DNA from: Pseudaquidulcibacter saccharophilus
Lineage (GTDB): Bacteria; Pseudomonadota; Alphaproteobacteria; Caulobacterales; Aquidulcibacteraceae
Direction of reading: 5' to 3'
NCBI RefSeq assembly: GCF_019455445.1
Contig: NZ_JAHWUS010000001.1
Span: forward strand, 372,001 to 436,000
Length of the DNA stretch: 64,000 bases
The position numbers and the translations under genes were made by a program. Shown piece by piece: positions 54,515-62,634 of this stretch (its first letter is position 1; every line of letters starts with the position of its first letter). A model generated the notes under the pieces. It searched no databases and was not told the origin of the DNA. It saw only the letters and a program-made list of their open reading frames with translations.

Positions 54515-55732
54515 ATGGAAAATAATAATGGGGCAATAACACAATCGCCAAAAATATGGCTATATTTAATAAGTATCGGCATAGCCTATATGGCAAGCCG
54601 TTATGATTTTCAGCTTTCGACACTTACTTTACCGCAATATCAGGTGTCATTAGGACTTTCAGAAAGCCTTGCGCAGAAAATCACTGCTTTCGTAAAACTT
54701 GGTGCGCTTCCTGCAATATTAATTGTGTTTTTTGCCGACAAAATCGGTCGTAAGCCTGTGTTCATCTGGTCCTTTATTGGCTTTTGTTTGTCAGCAATAT
54801 TGGTTGCCAGTGCGCAAAATGCCCTAATGCTTTTGGCGGGATTATTTTCAACCCGTTTGTTTACGATGGTTGGTGAATTATTGGCGGTGGTATTGCTTGC
54901 TGAGGCAGTTGGTGCGGATCGTCGTGGCTATTTCCTTGGGCTTTTGGCGCTATTTGGAACCGCAGGTGATGCACTTGCATTAATATTATATGGTATTTTT
55001 GGTGAAGAGCATGAGGTATGGCGCAGCCTTTATTTCCTTGGCGCAAGTCCAATATTCATGGTGATATGGTGGCATTTTTCATTACGTGAATCACAGGCGT
55101 TTATTGCGGCAAAATCAAATCATGGTGCGGTAATAAACCCATTAAAAGAAATAAGGCCATATCTTAAAACGCTTGGGGTCATTTCAATATTTTTGTTTTT
55201 ATTTTGGATACCGGTTTCACCAGCGCTTAGTCTTTTATCACAATATTTGCAAACTCATTTAGGGTGGAAACCATCGCAAATTACAATGCTTTATATGATT
55301 GCCGGATTACTTGGCATGCTTGGCAATATTTACGGCGGAAAACTATCCGACATTTTCGGTCGTAAGATTATAATTTATATCTCAACAATAATGGTTGGAA
55401 TTGGTCTTTCGATATTATATCTAAGTGATAACAAGATTATAATTGGTATTTCATATTCGATTGGCCTTATTGGTTGGTTTGGCTTTTTAACCGCAACCCG
55501 CACCCTTATTACCGAGAGCGTTAATACAGAAGCGCGCGCCACCGCAATATCGGGAACCGACATTTTCTCAACCCTAGGATCATTTATCGGTAATTATGCT
55601 GTGGGGCATATGGTTATGATGAATATCAAAACCGATACCGCGATGATTTATCTTATGCCGGCAATGTTTATTGGGCTTTTGTTATTGTTAAAGATTGATG
55701 AGACCAAGCCCAAATTAAATTCAACTAAATAA
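54515..55732 (+). CDS. MFS transporter
   Basis: A 405-residue major facilitator with about 12 membrane helices and the loop 2-3 motif DKIGRKPVFIWS; a repeat of it in the second half reads GKLSDIFGRKIIIYI. Substrate unknown; the sequence is of the sugar/metabolite:H+ symporter type. The tail overlaps that of the convergent oxidase gene by 12 bases. Confidence 0.88.
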   Translation: MENNNGAITQSPKIWLYLISIGIAYMASRYDFQLSTLTLPQYQVSLGLSESLAQKITAFVKLGALPAILIVFFADKIGRKPVFIWSFIGFCLSAILVASAQNALMLLAGLFSTRLFTMVGELLAVVLLAEAVGADRRGYFLGLLALFGTAGDALALILYGIFGEEHEVWRSLYFLGASPIFMVIWWHFSLRESQAFIAAKSNHGAVINPLKEIRPYLKTLGVISIFLFLFWIPVSPALSLLSQYLQTHLGWKPSQITMLYMIAGLLGMLGNIYGGKLSDIFGRKIIIYISTIMVGIGLSILYLSDNKIIIGISYSIGLIGWFGFLTATRTLITESVNTEARATAISGTDIFSTLGSFIGNYAVGHMVMMNIKTDTAMIYLMPAMFIGLLLLLKIDETKPKLNSTK

Positions 55733-57112
55733 ATTCCTTGAATTAAGAATATTTTGCGGGTCTATCACTGCCTTTAACGCCTTCATTAATTCAAGGTGGG
55801 CCTTGGGTTCGCGGGCACAAAATTCGTCTTTGCGCGCAATTCCTATTCCATGTTCCGCAGATATTGAACCGCCCAAAGACACCACCACATCATTAACCGC
55901 ATGGTTGATATCTTTGATAAAGTTCTGGAATTCGTCATCTGGCATATTTTCAGGGCGGGCAACATCATAATGAATGTTGCCATCACTAATATGGCCAAAG
56001 GCAACAATTCGTGCGCCATTCACTATATTTTTTGCCGCTGCTTCGGCTTGGTCAAGGAATGATGGAATTTTAGATATTGGCACAGAGACATCGTGCTTTG
56101 CTGCACGCCCTTCGGGTTTTTGTGCCGCGCTCATTCCTTCGCGTAAGTGCCAGAATGAATTCGCCTGTGCCTCATTTTGGGCGATTGTTGCATCGTTAAT
56201 TTTTCCGGCTTCGATAAGTGTTGAAAGTGCGTCTTCAATATGCTCTGGAAGGTCGGGAAACGCCCCTTCAAACTCCACTAAGGCGGTGAAATTATGCAAT
56301 TCTGTTAAAGGATTGCGCGCACCAAGGTTTTTAATACCGAATTGCAATGCTTGCTTATTCATAATTTCAAATGCGGTAATTGCGGCGGTCTGTTCTTCTA
56401 GTGCATGTAAACATTCAACCGCCATTTGGGCATTTTCAAGCCCCAGCATGGCATTAACACTATATTTCGGGCGCGCCGATATTTTCAAACTTGCCGCAGT
56501 AATAACCCCAAGCGTGCCTTCAGCGCCGATAAATAGCTGTTTTAAGTCATAACCAGTATTATCTTTGCGCAATGCTGAAAGTTCTGAATAAATTTCGCCA
56601 TTTGGCAAAACCACCTCAAGACCCAAAACCAACTGCCGCATCATGCCGAATTTACGCACATGTACACCGCCAGCATTAGTAGAGATTAGTCCGCCAATTG
56701 TTGCCGATCCTTGAGATGCAAGCATAAGCGGGAAGCGGCGATTATTTTGCGCCGCCGCGTTTTGTAAATTCTCCAAAATCACGCCAGCTTCGGCAATTAT
56801 GCAATCATCAAGCGGGTTAATCTCACGAATTTTATTTAGGCGGTGAAGTGATAATAAGATTTCGCCCATTGGGATTTGCCCACCAACTAGGCCGGTATTT
56901 CCACCTTGTGACACCAATTTTAGGTGATTTTGCGCGCAAAATTTAACAATCTTTTGAACTTGTTCGGTTGAATTGGGTGCAAGCATGAAAGGCGTATTGC
57001 CAAAATATCTATCACGCCATTCCTTTAGGTGCGGCGCGATTAAATCAACATCTGTGATTATACCTTCATCACCGAGAAAATTACGAAAATGTTGCAGCAA
57101 TCCTATTTCCAT
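55721..57112 (-). CDS. FAD-binding oxidoreductase (GlcD / D-2-hydroxyacid dehydrogenase type)
   Basis: A 463-residue flavoprotein with an N-terminal FAD-binding PCMH domain (about 38-215; SQGGNTGLVGGQIP is the pyrophosphate loop, ISTNAGGVHVRKFG follows) and a C-terminal FAD-oxidase domain ending with HISDGNIHYDV and SAEHGIGIARKDEF, which hold the metal-binding residues. It oxidises a D-2-hydroxy acid, e.g. D-2-hydroxyglutarate, D-lactate or glycolate; the substrate cannot be read from sequence. No GlcEF partners adjoin it, favouring the single-subunit type. It overlaps the nitroreductase gene by 10 bases. Confidence 0.9.
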   Translation of the reverse strand: MEIGLLQHFRNFLGDEGIITDVDLIAPHLKEWRDRYFGNTPFMLAPNSTEQVQKIVKFCAQNHLKLVSQGGNTGLVGGQIPMGEILLSLHRLNKIREINPLDDCIIAEAGVILENLQNAAAQNNRRFPLMLASQGSATIGGLISTNAGGVHVRKFGMMRQLVLGLEVVLPNGEIYSELSALRKDNTGYDLKQLFIGAEGTLGVITAASLKISARPKYSVNAMLGLENAQMAVECLHALEEQTAAITAFEIMNKQALQFGIKNLGARNPLTELHNFTALVEFEGAFPDLPEHIEDALSTLIEAGKINDATIAQNEAQANSFWHLREGMSAAQKPEGRAAKHDVSVPISKIPSFLDQAEAAAKNIVNGARIVAFGHISDGNIHYDVARPENMPDDEFQNFIKDINHAVNDVVVSLGGSISAEHGIGIARKDEFCAREPKAHLELMKALKAVIDPQNILNSRNLFS

Positions 57113-57723
57113 TCGCTTAGCAATTCGGAAACATTTGGTCTTTCACGTTCGGTTGGTGGATTTTTTGGTTTACCAATGAAGAAAAAGCCGATGATTTTTT
57201 CACTTTCAGTCATGTTGAATAGTGGCTTGATGTCATCATCAAATGCAACCCATTCAGTAAGCCAAGTTGCTGCATAACCAAATGCATTGGCCGCCAAATT
57301 TATGGCAAATCCAAGTCCACCTGCGCTCATTAATTGTTCAAATTCTGGTGCTTTGGGGTGTGGAATTGGGCTGGAAATTAATAAAAGAATTGTATGCGCA
57401 CGTTCAAAACGTGCCGATTCCATTGCATAATGGTTTTCATCCATTTCAGGGTGTTTGGCTTTGTATATATCCGCCATTTTAACGCCAAGTTTGCGGCGTG
57501 CTTCACCGCTAAATTTCACAAAGCGCCAAGGGTTAATTTTGCCATGATCCGGCACACGACTTGCCACTTTTAAAATATCCAATAATTCATCATCAGATGG
57601 TCCATTATTGGGATCGATATCTTTTACCATTGTTGAGCGGCGATTTAAAAGGGCATCAACCAATGCTTGGTTGGGTGCGGGCATTGGCAAAGTGGCGTTT
57701 AATTCCGGAAGGTTTATTTTCAT
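57103..57723 (-). CDS. Nitroreductase family flavoprotein (YdjA-like)
   Basis: A 206-residue FMN-dependent oxidoreductase: RRSTMVKDI at the N-terminus, SRVPDHGKINPWRFV (FMN phosphate site), SAGGLGFAINLAANAFGYAATWLT, and the C-terminal GFFFIGKPKNPPTER. The short form with PDHGxxxPW is like YdjA. Probable NAD(P)H:nitro or quinone substrate; true substrate unknown. Confidence 0.9.
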   Translation of the reverse strand: MKINLPELNATLPMPAPNQALVDALLNRRSTMVKDIDPNNGPSDDELLDILKVASRVPDHGKINPWRFVKFSGEARRKLGVKMADIYKAKHPEMDENHYAMESARFERAHTILLLISSPIPHPKAPEFEQLMSAGGLGFAINLAANAFGYAATWLTEWVAFDDDIKPLFNMTESEKIIGFFFIGKPKNPPTERERPNVSELLSEWK

Positions 57724-57801
57724 GACATTTTCCTTGAGATCAATTAAACATTTATATTAGAAATTTGGAATTTTTCAAAGCGTAATTCAAGTATGAAAGG
57801 A

Positions 57802-58692
57802 TTAATCTTCTAATGCTGCAAGTGATTTTCTAAGATTGCCATTAGATGCCTCAAGCGATTTTGAAACCTGTTCAAAATCACCCATTCCCAGCGCAATTAA
57901 AATTGCCGCTTTAAGATTACCATGTGAATCCTTGATTGCGTTTTGGGCAACATTATCATCGCAATGGGTAAGGGATTTAATAATCCGTACCGCACGATTT
58001 CTAAGCTTTTGGTTGGTGGCAATCATGCCAACCATAAGCCCTTTATAAACACCACCAAGCGCAATCATTAATGCGGTGGAAAAAATATTTAGCGCAACTT
58101 TTTGCGATGTTCCCGCCTTCATGCGGGTTGATCCCGCCACCGGTTCAGAACCAGTATCAAGGAATATTGAACAATGTGGCTCTAGGATTAATGGGGTTCC
58201 ATTATTGTTGGCAAAACCAATTGTAAGTGCGCCGCGCTGTTTTCCTTCTTCAACTGCACCAAGTGTGAATGGTGTTCGGCCCGATGCAGCAACCGCGATA
58301 ATTACATCATCTTTGCCAACATTATATTCAGCCATCGTCTGACGACCACTATCAAAATCATCTTCGGCATTTTCAACAGCACGCATCAATGCCTCTTCGC
58401 CGCCCGCCATGGCAAAAACCAATCTTTCCCATGGCCAGCCATAGGTTGGAACGAGTTCAACCCCATCTTGCACTGCAACACGGCCCGATGTTCCCGCGCC
58501 AACATAAACAATGCGTCCTTGTGTGCCATCAAGTCGTTCACGGGCTTTTTCAACCGCATATGCGATTTGCTCTTTGGCGTTTTGAACCGCAGAAACCGCA
58601 GTAAACTGCCCCTCTGCCATTGCGTTTACGGCATCAAGTGCCGACCATTTGTCAATGTCGATAAAACGGGAATCTGGTGTTTCTGTTGTCAT
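57802..58692 (-). CDS. murQ: N-acetylmuramic acid 6-phosphate etherase
   Basis: With ATG 58692 the protein has 296 residues, the usual MurQ length; the longer frame begins at a TTG with no family similarity. SIS domain motifs are VYVGAGTSGRVAVQDGVELVPTYG, VAASGRTPFT and GSTRMKAGTSQKVALN, and a UBA-like tail (NLKAAILIALGM) follows. It splits MurNAc-6-P into GlcNAc-6-P and lactate in cell-wall recycling. Its usual partner anmK is not in the window. Confidence 0.95.
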   Translation of the reverse strand: MTTETPDSRFIDIDKWSALDAVNAMAEGQFTAVSAVQNAKEQIAYAVEKARERLDGTQGRIVYVGAGTSGRVAVQDGVELVPTYGWPWERLVFAMAGGEEALMRAVENAEDDFDSGRQTMAEYNVGKDDVIIAVAASGRTPFTLGAVEEGKQRGALTIGFANNNGTPLILEPHCSIFLDTGSEPVAGSTRMKAGTSQKVALNIFSTALMIALGGVYKGLMVGMIATNQKLRNRAVRIIKSLTHCDDNVAQNAIKDSHGNLKAAILIALGMGDFEQVSKSLEASNGNLRKSLAALED

Positions 58693-58798
58693 GTTTGAGA
58701 TACCGATTTTGAATAAAATAGAAAAGTGCAAATGACTTTAACCAATAAAGCCGCCCTAAGCCAAGGCAAAATAGCATGGTTTAAGTTAAATAACAGAA

Positions 58799-58825
58799 AA
58801 TGCTGCGCATTTATTGCGCAGCATT
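58799..58825 (-). terminator. Terminator after the DUF533 gene
   Basis: Stem AATGCTGCGCA/TGCGCAGCATT with a 5-base loop; TTTT and more T-rich sequence follows on the minus strand. Confidence 0.7.
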
Positions 58826-58844
58826 ACAGGGCTTTAAAACGCTC

Positions 58845-59507
58845 TTATTCTTCCAATGCACCCGCATGAACGTGGGCAATTAGTTCGGGGGCAAGATTTA
58901 ATTTTTTTGCCAAATCTGCCAAATATGCCTTTTCTGCTACACCATCAGGATTAATGGCAACCAATGAAGCCGCGTAAAGCTCCAGTGCAATTTCCTGTGT
59001 CGTTGCTGCTGCTACTAATGCTTCTGTATCAATTGGTTTTTCAAGTTCGTCTAACAGAAATGCTTTTTCTTCATCGCTTAGAGCAGCTTTTTGAAGTTTA
59101 TTATAAAGGCGTGCGCGTTCGGAATCATCAATTTTGCCATCGGCCTTCATTGCGTTGATAATGGCTTTTAGGGTTGCTTTACCGATTGTTGCGCGTGCGG
59201 CGCTATCGGTTGGAAGGAATTTACCCTCATCACCATCGCCTTTATGTTTTTGCCATGCTTGATAAGCAAGTGTGCCAAGCGCAGCAAGCCCGCCATAGGT
59301 TGCCATTTTGCGCCCAAATTTGCCCATAACCCCGCTTAAAAGCACCGCACCCAAAGCGCCGGCTGCTGCGGCACCCATTGCGGTATTTTTGCTATTATCA
59401 TCACTTTTGACCTTATCGATCAAGGCGCCGCCTTCGGTTTTTATTGCCTCTAATCCTTTTGGTAATTCGCGCTGTAAAGCGGCAATAATTTTATCGGGGT
59501 CAAACAT
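58845..59507 (-). CDS. DUF533 (YebE/TerB-like) membrane-associated protein
   Basis: A 220-residue protein. An Ala/Gly-rich apolar segment (about 42-82, GAAAAGALGAVLLSG...GLAALGTLAYQAW) can enter the membrane, and a C-terminal TerB-like helical domain follows (about 105-215; IINAMKADGKIDDSERARL and ALELYAASLVAINPDG). An excellent GGAGG precedes the ATG. Function unknown; E. coli YebE is an envelope-stress-induced homologue. Confidence 0.85.
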   Translation of the reverse strand: MFDPDKIIAALQRELPKGLEAIKTEGGALIDKVKSDDNSKNTAMGAAAAGALGAVLLSGVMGKFGRKMATYGGLAALGTLAYQAWQKHKGDGDEGKFLPTDSAARATIGKATLKAIINAMKADGKIDDSERARLYNKLQKAALSDEEKAFLLDELEKPIDTEALVAAATTQEIALELYAASLVAINPDGVAEKAYLADLAKKLNLAPELIAHVHAGALEE

Positions 59508-59566
59508 CTATTCCTCCTTCAAAAAAGAATAATAGATATTTAATCCCTATCTTTGTGATTTCAATG

Positions 59567-59956
59567 TCAAAAGAATATTTTGTATAAAAGCCGCCCCGGT
59601 GTTAGGGTAAAGGCAAGGGCAATTATTAAGCCCCCAGCATAAAGGCCAAGCATAAAGGCACGATGCAGCATAATATTACCACGCTTTATTGCCCAAATGC
59701 CGAGTGGCAGGCCAATTACAAGCCAAACCGTTAGCGTGGTGGTAAGAATATAGGTTGATTGATGGCGTTCTGGTAAAAATACTGCCGTAATGGCAACTAT
59801 CGTCATTAAAACAACCCAAAACCAACCACGATAAAAGTGGAATTTTGTTCCTTTTTTACTTATCAATTGCGTAGCGCCAACAATTACCGCGACAACCGCC
59901 GTCGCGATATGAACTTTTAATATCATTGGTGCATTTAATAATGGTTCAATATTCAT
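59567..59956 (-). CDS. DUF2306-like small membrane protein
   Basis: A 129-residue protein with four membrane helices. The conserved histidines of HIATAVVAVIVGATQL and MLHRAFMLGLYAGG, and HFYRGWFW between, fit DUF2306, whose members look like heme- or quinone-binding membrane proteins. Function unknown. Confidence 0.7.
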   Translation of the reverse strand: MNIEPLLNAPMILKVHIATAVVAVIVGATQLISKKGTKFHFYRGWFWVVLMTIVAITAVFLPERHQSTYILTTTLTVWLVIGLPLGIWAIKRGNIMLHRAFMLGLYAGGLIIALAFTLTPGRLLYKIFF

Positions 59957-60106
59957 AGCTATTTCAAAGACTAAGTGGCCGATATTTATTAACTGCGCAA
60001 GATGGCAATATTTTGCGAAAATTAGAAAAAAAGAACTTTACAACCGTCACTATTTTCAATTTATTGAATTGGAATATTATCAATATATCCAGAAATTCAG
60101 TAATTA

Positions 60107-61561
60107 ATGACCCTTTTATTGCCAAATGGCCCGCCTATTATTGCGCTAACTCCTCGCGAAAAAAATGCTGCGCACAATGGCGTTATGAGACTAAATGTCG
60201 CACAAATAAAAGCTGCTGAACATTCATTAATCGAGCTTAACCCCAATTTTTCGGCGCGCTTTGGTGCGGGGCGTGTAATGGCAAGCCTAGTTTTACTCAC
60301 CACCCTTGTTGCGATTATTGGGGTTATTATGGGCTGGGGGCGGCAGGTATCATACATTATGATTGCGCTAAATTTGCCGTTGTTAATCATTCGCATTTTA
60401 ACATTGTTCGATTTTAATAGCGAGGCAAAGGGATTCGATGGCGGCAAATATCGTGAAGAACTTGACGATTTACCAATCTATTCATTGCTAATTGCGGTTT
60501 ATAATGAAAAAGACGTGATTAGTAATTTGATTACGGCATTATCAAAATTAATTTGGGCGAAAAACAAATTAGACATAATTTTTCTATGTGAAGAAGATGA
60601 CATAAAAACTTATGAAGAAATTCAAAAACATAAATCACTCTTAAAATTCAGGACGCTTATTTTGCCCAAGGGTGAAATTAAAACTAAACCAAGGGCGTTG
60701 CAGGCTGGGTTTGAATATGTTCGTGGAAAATATGTTGCGGTTTTTGATGCCGAAGACCGACCCCACCCAGAACAATTATTGGAGGCATATGACGCATTTT
60801 TGCGCGGTGATGAAAAACTTGCTGTTGTACAAGCGCCATTAGTGCCGTGGAATTTCCGTGAAAATATTATCGCGGCATTATTTGCGGTTGATTATGCAAC
60901 TTGGTACCGCGTTATAATTCCATTTTATGCGCGGTTTTTCAAGGTTTTCCCATTGGGTGGGACATCAAATCATTTTAAAGTAGAGACATTAAAGGCCGTC
61001 GGTGGCTGGGATCCCGCTAATCTTACCGAAGATGCGGATTTGGGAATGCGTTTTGCGCTTTTCGGCTATATGGCGGGTAATATTTATTTACCAACCGAAG
61101 AAGAAGCGCCACCGCGTTTAAGTGTGTGGCTACGGCAACGTACACGTTGGATACAGGGGCATTTACAGACACTTGATGTTGCAGGGCGCAATTTCAAGAT
61201 TGGTTTAAAAAAGCAAAGTCGGTTTGAGTATCTTTCAATTATTTTTGCGCTGGCCAGTGGTCCTTTTTACGGTGCGTTGCGCCTACCGATGTTGATATTG
61301 TTGTTTTTAAATCCTTTTGACCAAGGATTAATTTGGATATTTCCGCTTCTTGAAACTTTGATTGCGACCAAAGCGGTTATAAGAGATGGTCGTTATATTT
61401 TATTATTACAAAATTTTTTATTGCCGTTTTACTGGTTAATACAAACCATTGCCTTGTATCGCGCAATTTATAGGGTTTTTACAAAACCTCTGATTTGGGA
61501 AAAAACTATGCATGGAAAAGGTGCGCGATTACAGCGGCTACGGTTTAAATGCTTTAATTGA
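60107..61561 (+). CDS. GT2 family membrane glycosyltransferase
   Basis: A 484-residue glycosyltransferase. Two N-terminal membrane helices (about 60-105) are followed by a GT-A domain with the sugar-nucleotide site in DAEDRPHPEQL (DxD-like), NLTEDADLGMR (the catalytic Asp region) and RQRTRWIQGH (QxxRW motif), and further C-terminal helices. The QxxRW motif is typical of processive synthases such as cellulose, hyaluronan and mannan synthases, so a polysaccharide is the likely product. No ribosome site is seen before 60107; an ATG at 60185 is an alternative. Confidence 0.88.
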   Translation: MTLLLPNGPPIIALTPREKNAAHNGVMRLNVAQIKAAEHSLIELNPNFSARFGAGRVMASLVLLTTLVAIIGVIMGWGRQVSYIMIALNLPLLIIRILTLFDFNSEAKGFDGGKYREELDDLPIYSLLIAVYNEKDVISNLITALSKLIWAKNKLDIIFLCEEDDIKTYEEIQKHKSLLKFRTLILPKGEIKTKPRALQAGFEYVRGKYVAVFDAEDRPHPEQLLEAYDAFLRGDEKLAVVQAPLVPWNFRENIIAALFAVDYATWYRVIIPFYARFFKVFPLGGTSNHFKVETLKAVGGWDPANLTEDADLGMRFALFGYMAGNIYLPTEEEAPPRLSVWLRQRTRWIQGHLQTLDVAGRNFKIGLKKQSRFEYLSIIFALASGPFYGALRLPMLILLFLNPFDQGLIWIFPLLETLIATKAVIRDGRYILLLQNFLLPFYWLIQTIALYRAIYRVFTKPLIWEKTMHGKGARLQRLRFKCFN

Positions 61562-61605
61562 AACCTATATAAAATTAGATTTTATTGAATTTATATGGGC
61601 TGGTG

Positions 61606-61809
61606 ATGGATTTAAAAACAACCGCAATTGTTATGGTGATTGTTATCGCGTTATATGGGATAAGTTTATGGCAATCAAAACGCCCTGTGATTTTGGGTAA
61701 GATTCGCTATGTTCCTTGGCCGCAAATTTCATTTATATCATTGCTTGCAGCATTGTTTTTATTGGTTCATTTTCTAACATTATTAAAACAATATCTTGGT
61801 GGTTATTGA
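61606..61809 (+). CDS. Small two-helix membrane protein after the glycosyltransferase
   Basis: A 67-residue protein from ATG 61606 (TTG 61585 would add seven residues). Two membrane helices (about 5-20 and 38-57) are separated by a basic loop. It is not a family I recognise. The short distance of 44 bases suggests co-expression with the glycosyltransferase gene. Confidence 0.6.
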   Translation: MDLKTTAIVMVIVIALYGISLWQSKRPVILGKIRYVPWPQISFISLLAALFLLVHFLTLLKQYLGGY

Positions 61810-62001
61810 TTGCTGGTTTGATTATTTAATTGGCTTAATGTGACTATAAATAATACACTTTTTTAAAGATAGACTTGTTGAAAGTCTGAAACACTTATAA
61901 TAAAGCTTGTTTTAACTATTCAGGTTCTTTTAATCTTTAGTGATTTATTTAGTGCCATAATAGATTTTTGAACAAATTTTTTTGATTGTAGCTTTTGATA
62001 T

Positions 62002-62490
62002 ATGTCTTTGCCAATAAATATATTGCTGGTTGATGATAATCAACATATGCGTAAACTCTTACGAGAAATGCTTAAGGCAATTGGGATTGATTCAGTGCGT
62101 GAGGCATCGGATCCCGTTGAGGCATTAGAAAGTATGAGTACGTCTCATTATGATCTTCTAATTGTGGATTTATCAATGCCAATGATTGATGGCATCGAGT
62201 TCATAAAAATGATACGTACTGGCGCCGATAGCCAGAATCCATTCCTTCCAATCCTTATGGTTACTGGTCACTCTGAAAGGTCAAAGGTAATTGGTGCACG
62301 CGATGCCGGCGTAAACGAATTTATGGTAAAGCCAGTCACCGCGAAAAACCTTTTGCTTCGTATTCAATCAATTATTGACAATCCACGTCCTTTTATCCGC
62401 ACTTCCTCATATTTTGGCCCGGATAGACGACGTGTGCAAAAAGCAAATTATGAGGGGCCTTGGCGCAGAAAAGACGATACAGTGGCATAA
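62002..62490 (+). CDS. Single-domain (CheY-like) response regulator
   Basis: A 162-residue protein: a receiver domain (about 5-125) with acidic pocket LLVDDNQHMR, phosphoacceptor in LIVDLSMPMIDG, Thr in MVTGHSE and Lys in FMVKPVTAKN, and a basic C-terminal tail with FGPDRRR and GPWRRKDD. This tail recurs in many alphaproteobacterial single-domain regulators. No output domain, so it signals by protein binding. No adjacent kinase; the orphan hybrid kinase is 58 kb away. Confidence 0.92.
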   Translation: MSLPINILLVDDNQHMRKLLREMLKAIGIDSVREASDPVEALESMSTSHYDLLIVDLSMPMIDGIEFIKMIRTGADSQNPFLPILMVTGHSERSKVIGARDAGVNEFMVKPVTAKNLLLRIQSIIDNPRPFIRTSSYFGPDRRRVQKANYEGPWRRKDDTVA

Positions 62491-62580
62491 ACTGCCTAAT
62501 ATCGTCTCAAATCTCATATTGTGACATCATTTTGCTTGTATAGTCATAATCATCGTTATATTTGTCGGTTATTGGGTTCG

Positions 62581-62598
62581 GAACTAATCAATTAGTTC
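62581..62598. promoter_or_regulatory. Perfect palindrome upstream of the phosphomannomutase gene
   Basis: GAACTAAT-CA-ATTAGTTC, 36 bases before the start codon. Probably an operator or an RNA hairpin; binding protein unknown. Confidence 0.5.
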
Positions 62599-62634
62599 TG
62601 ATACTTTATGCATAGTTTTAAAATGGGAAAAAAT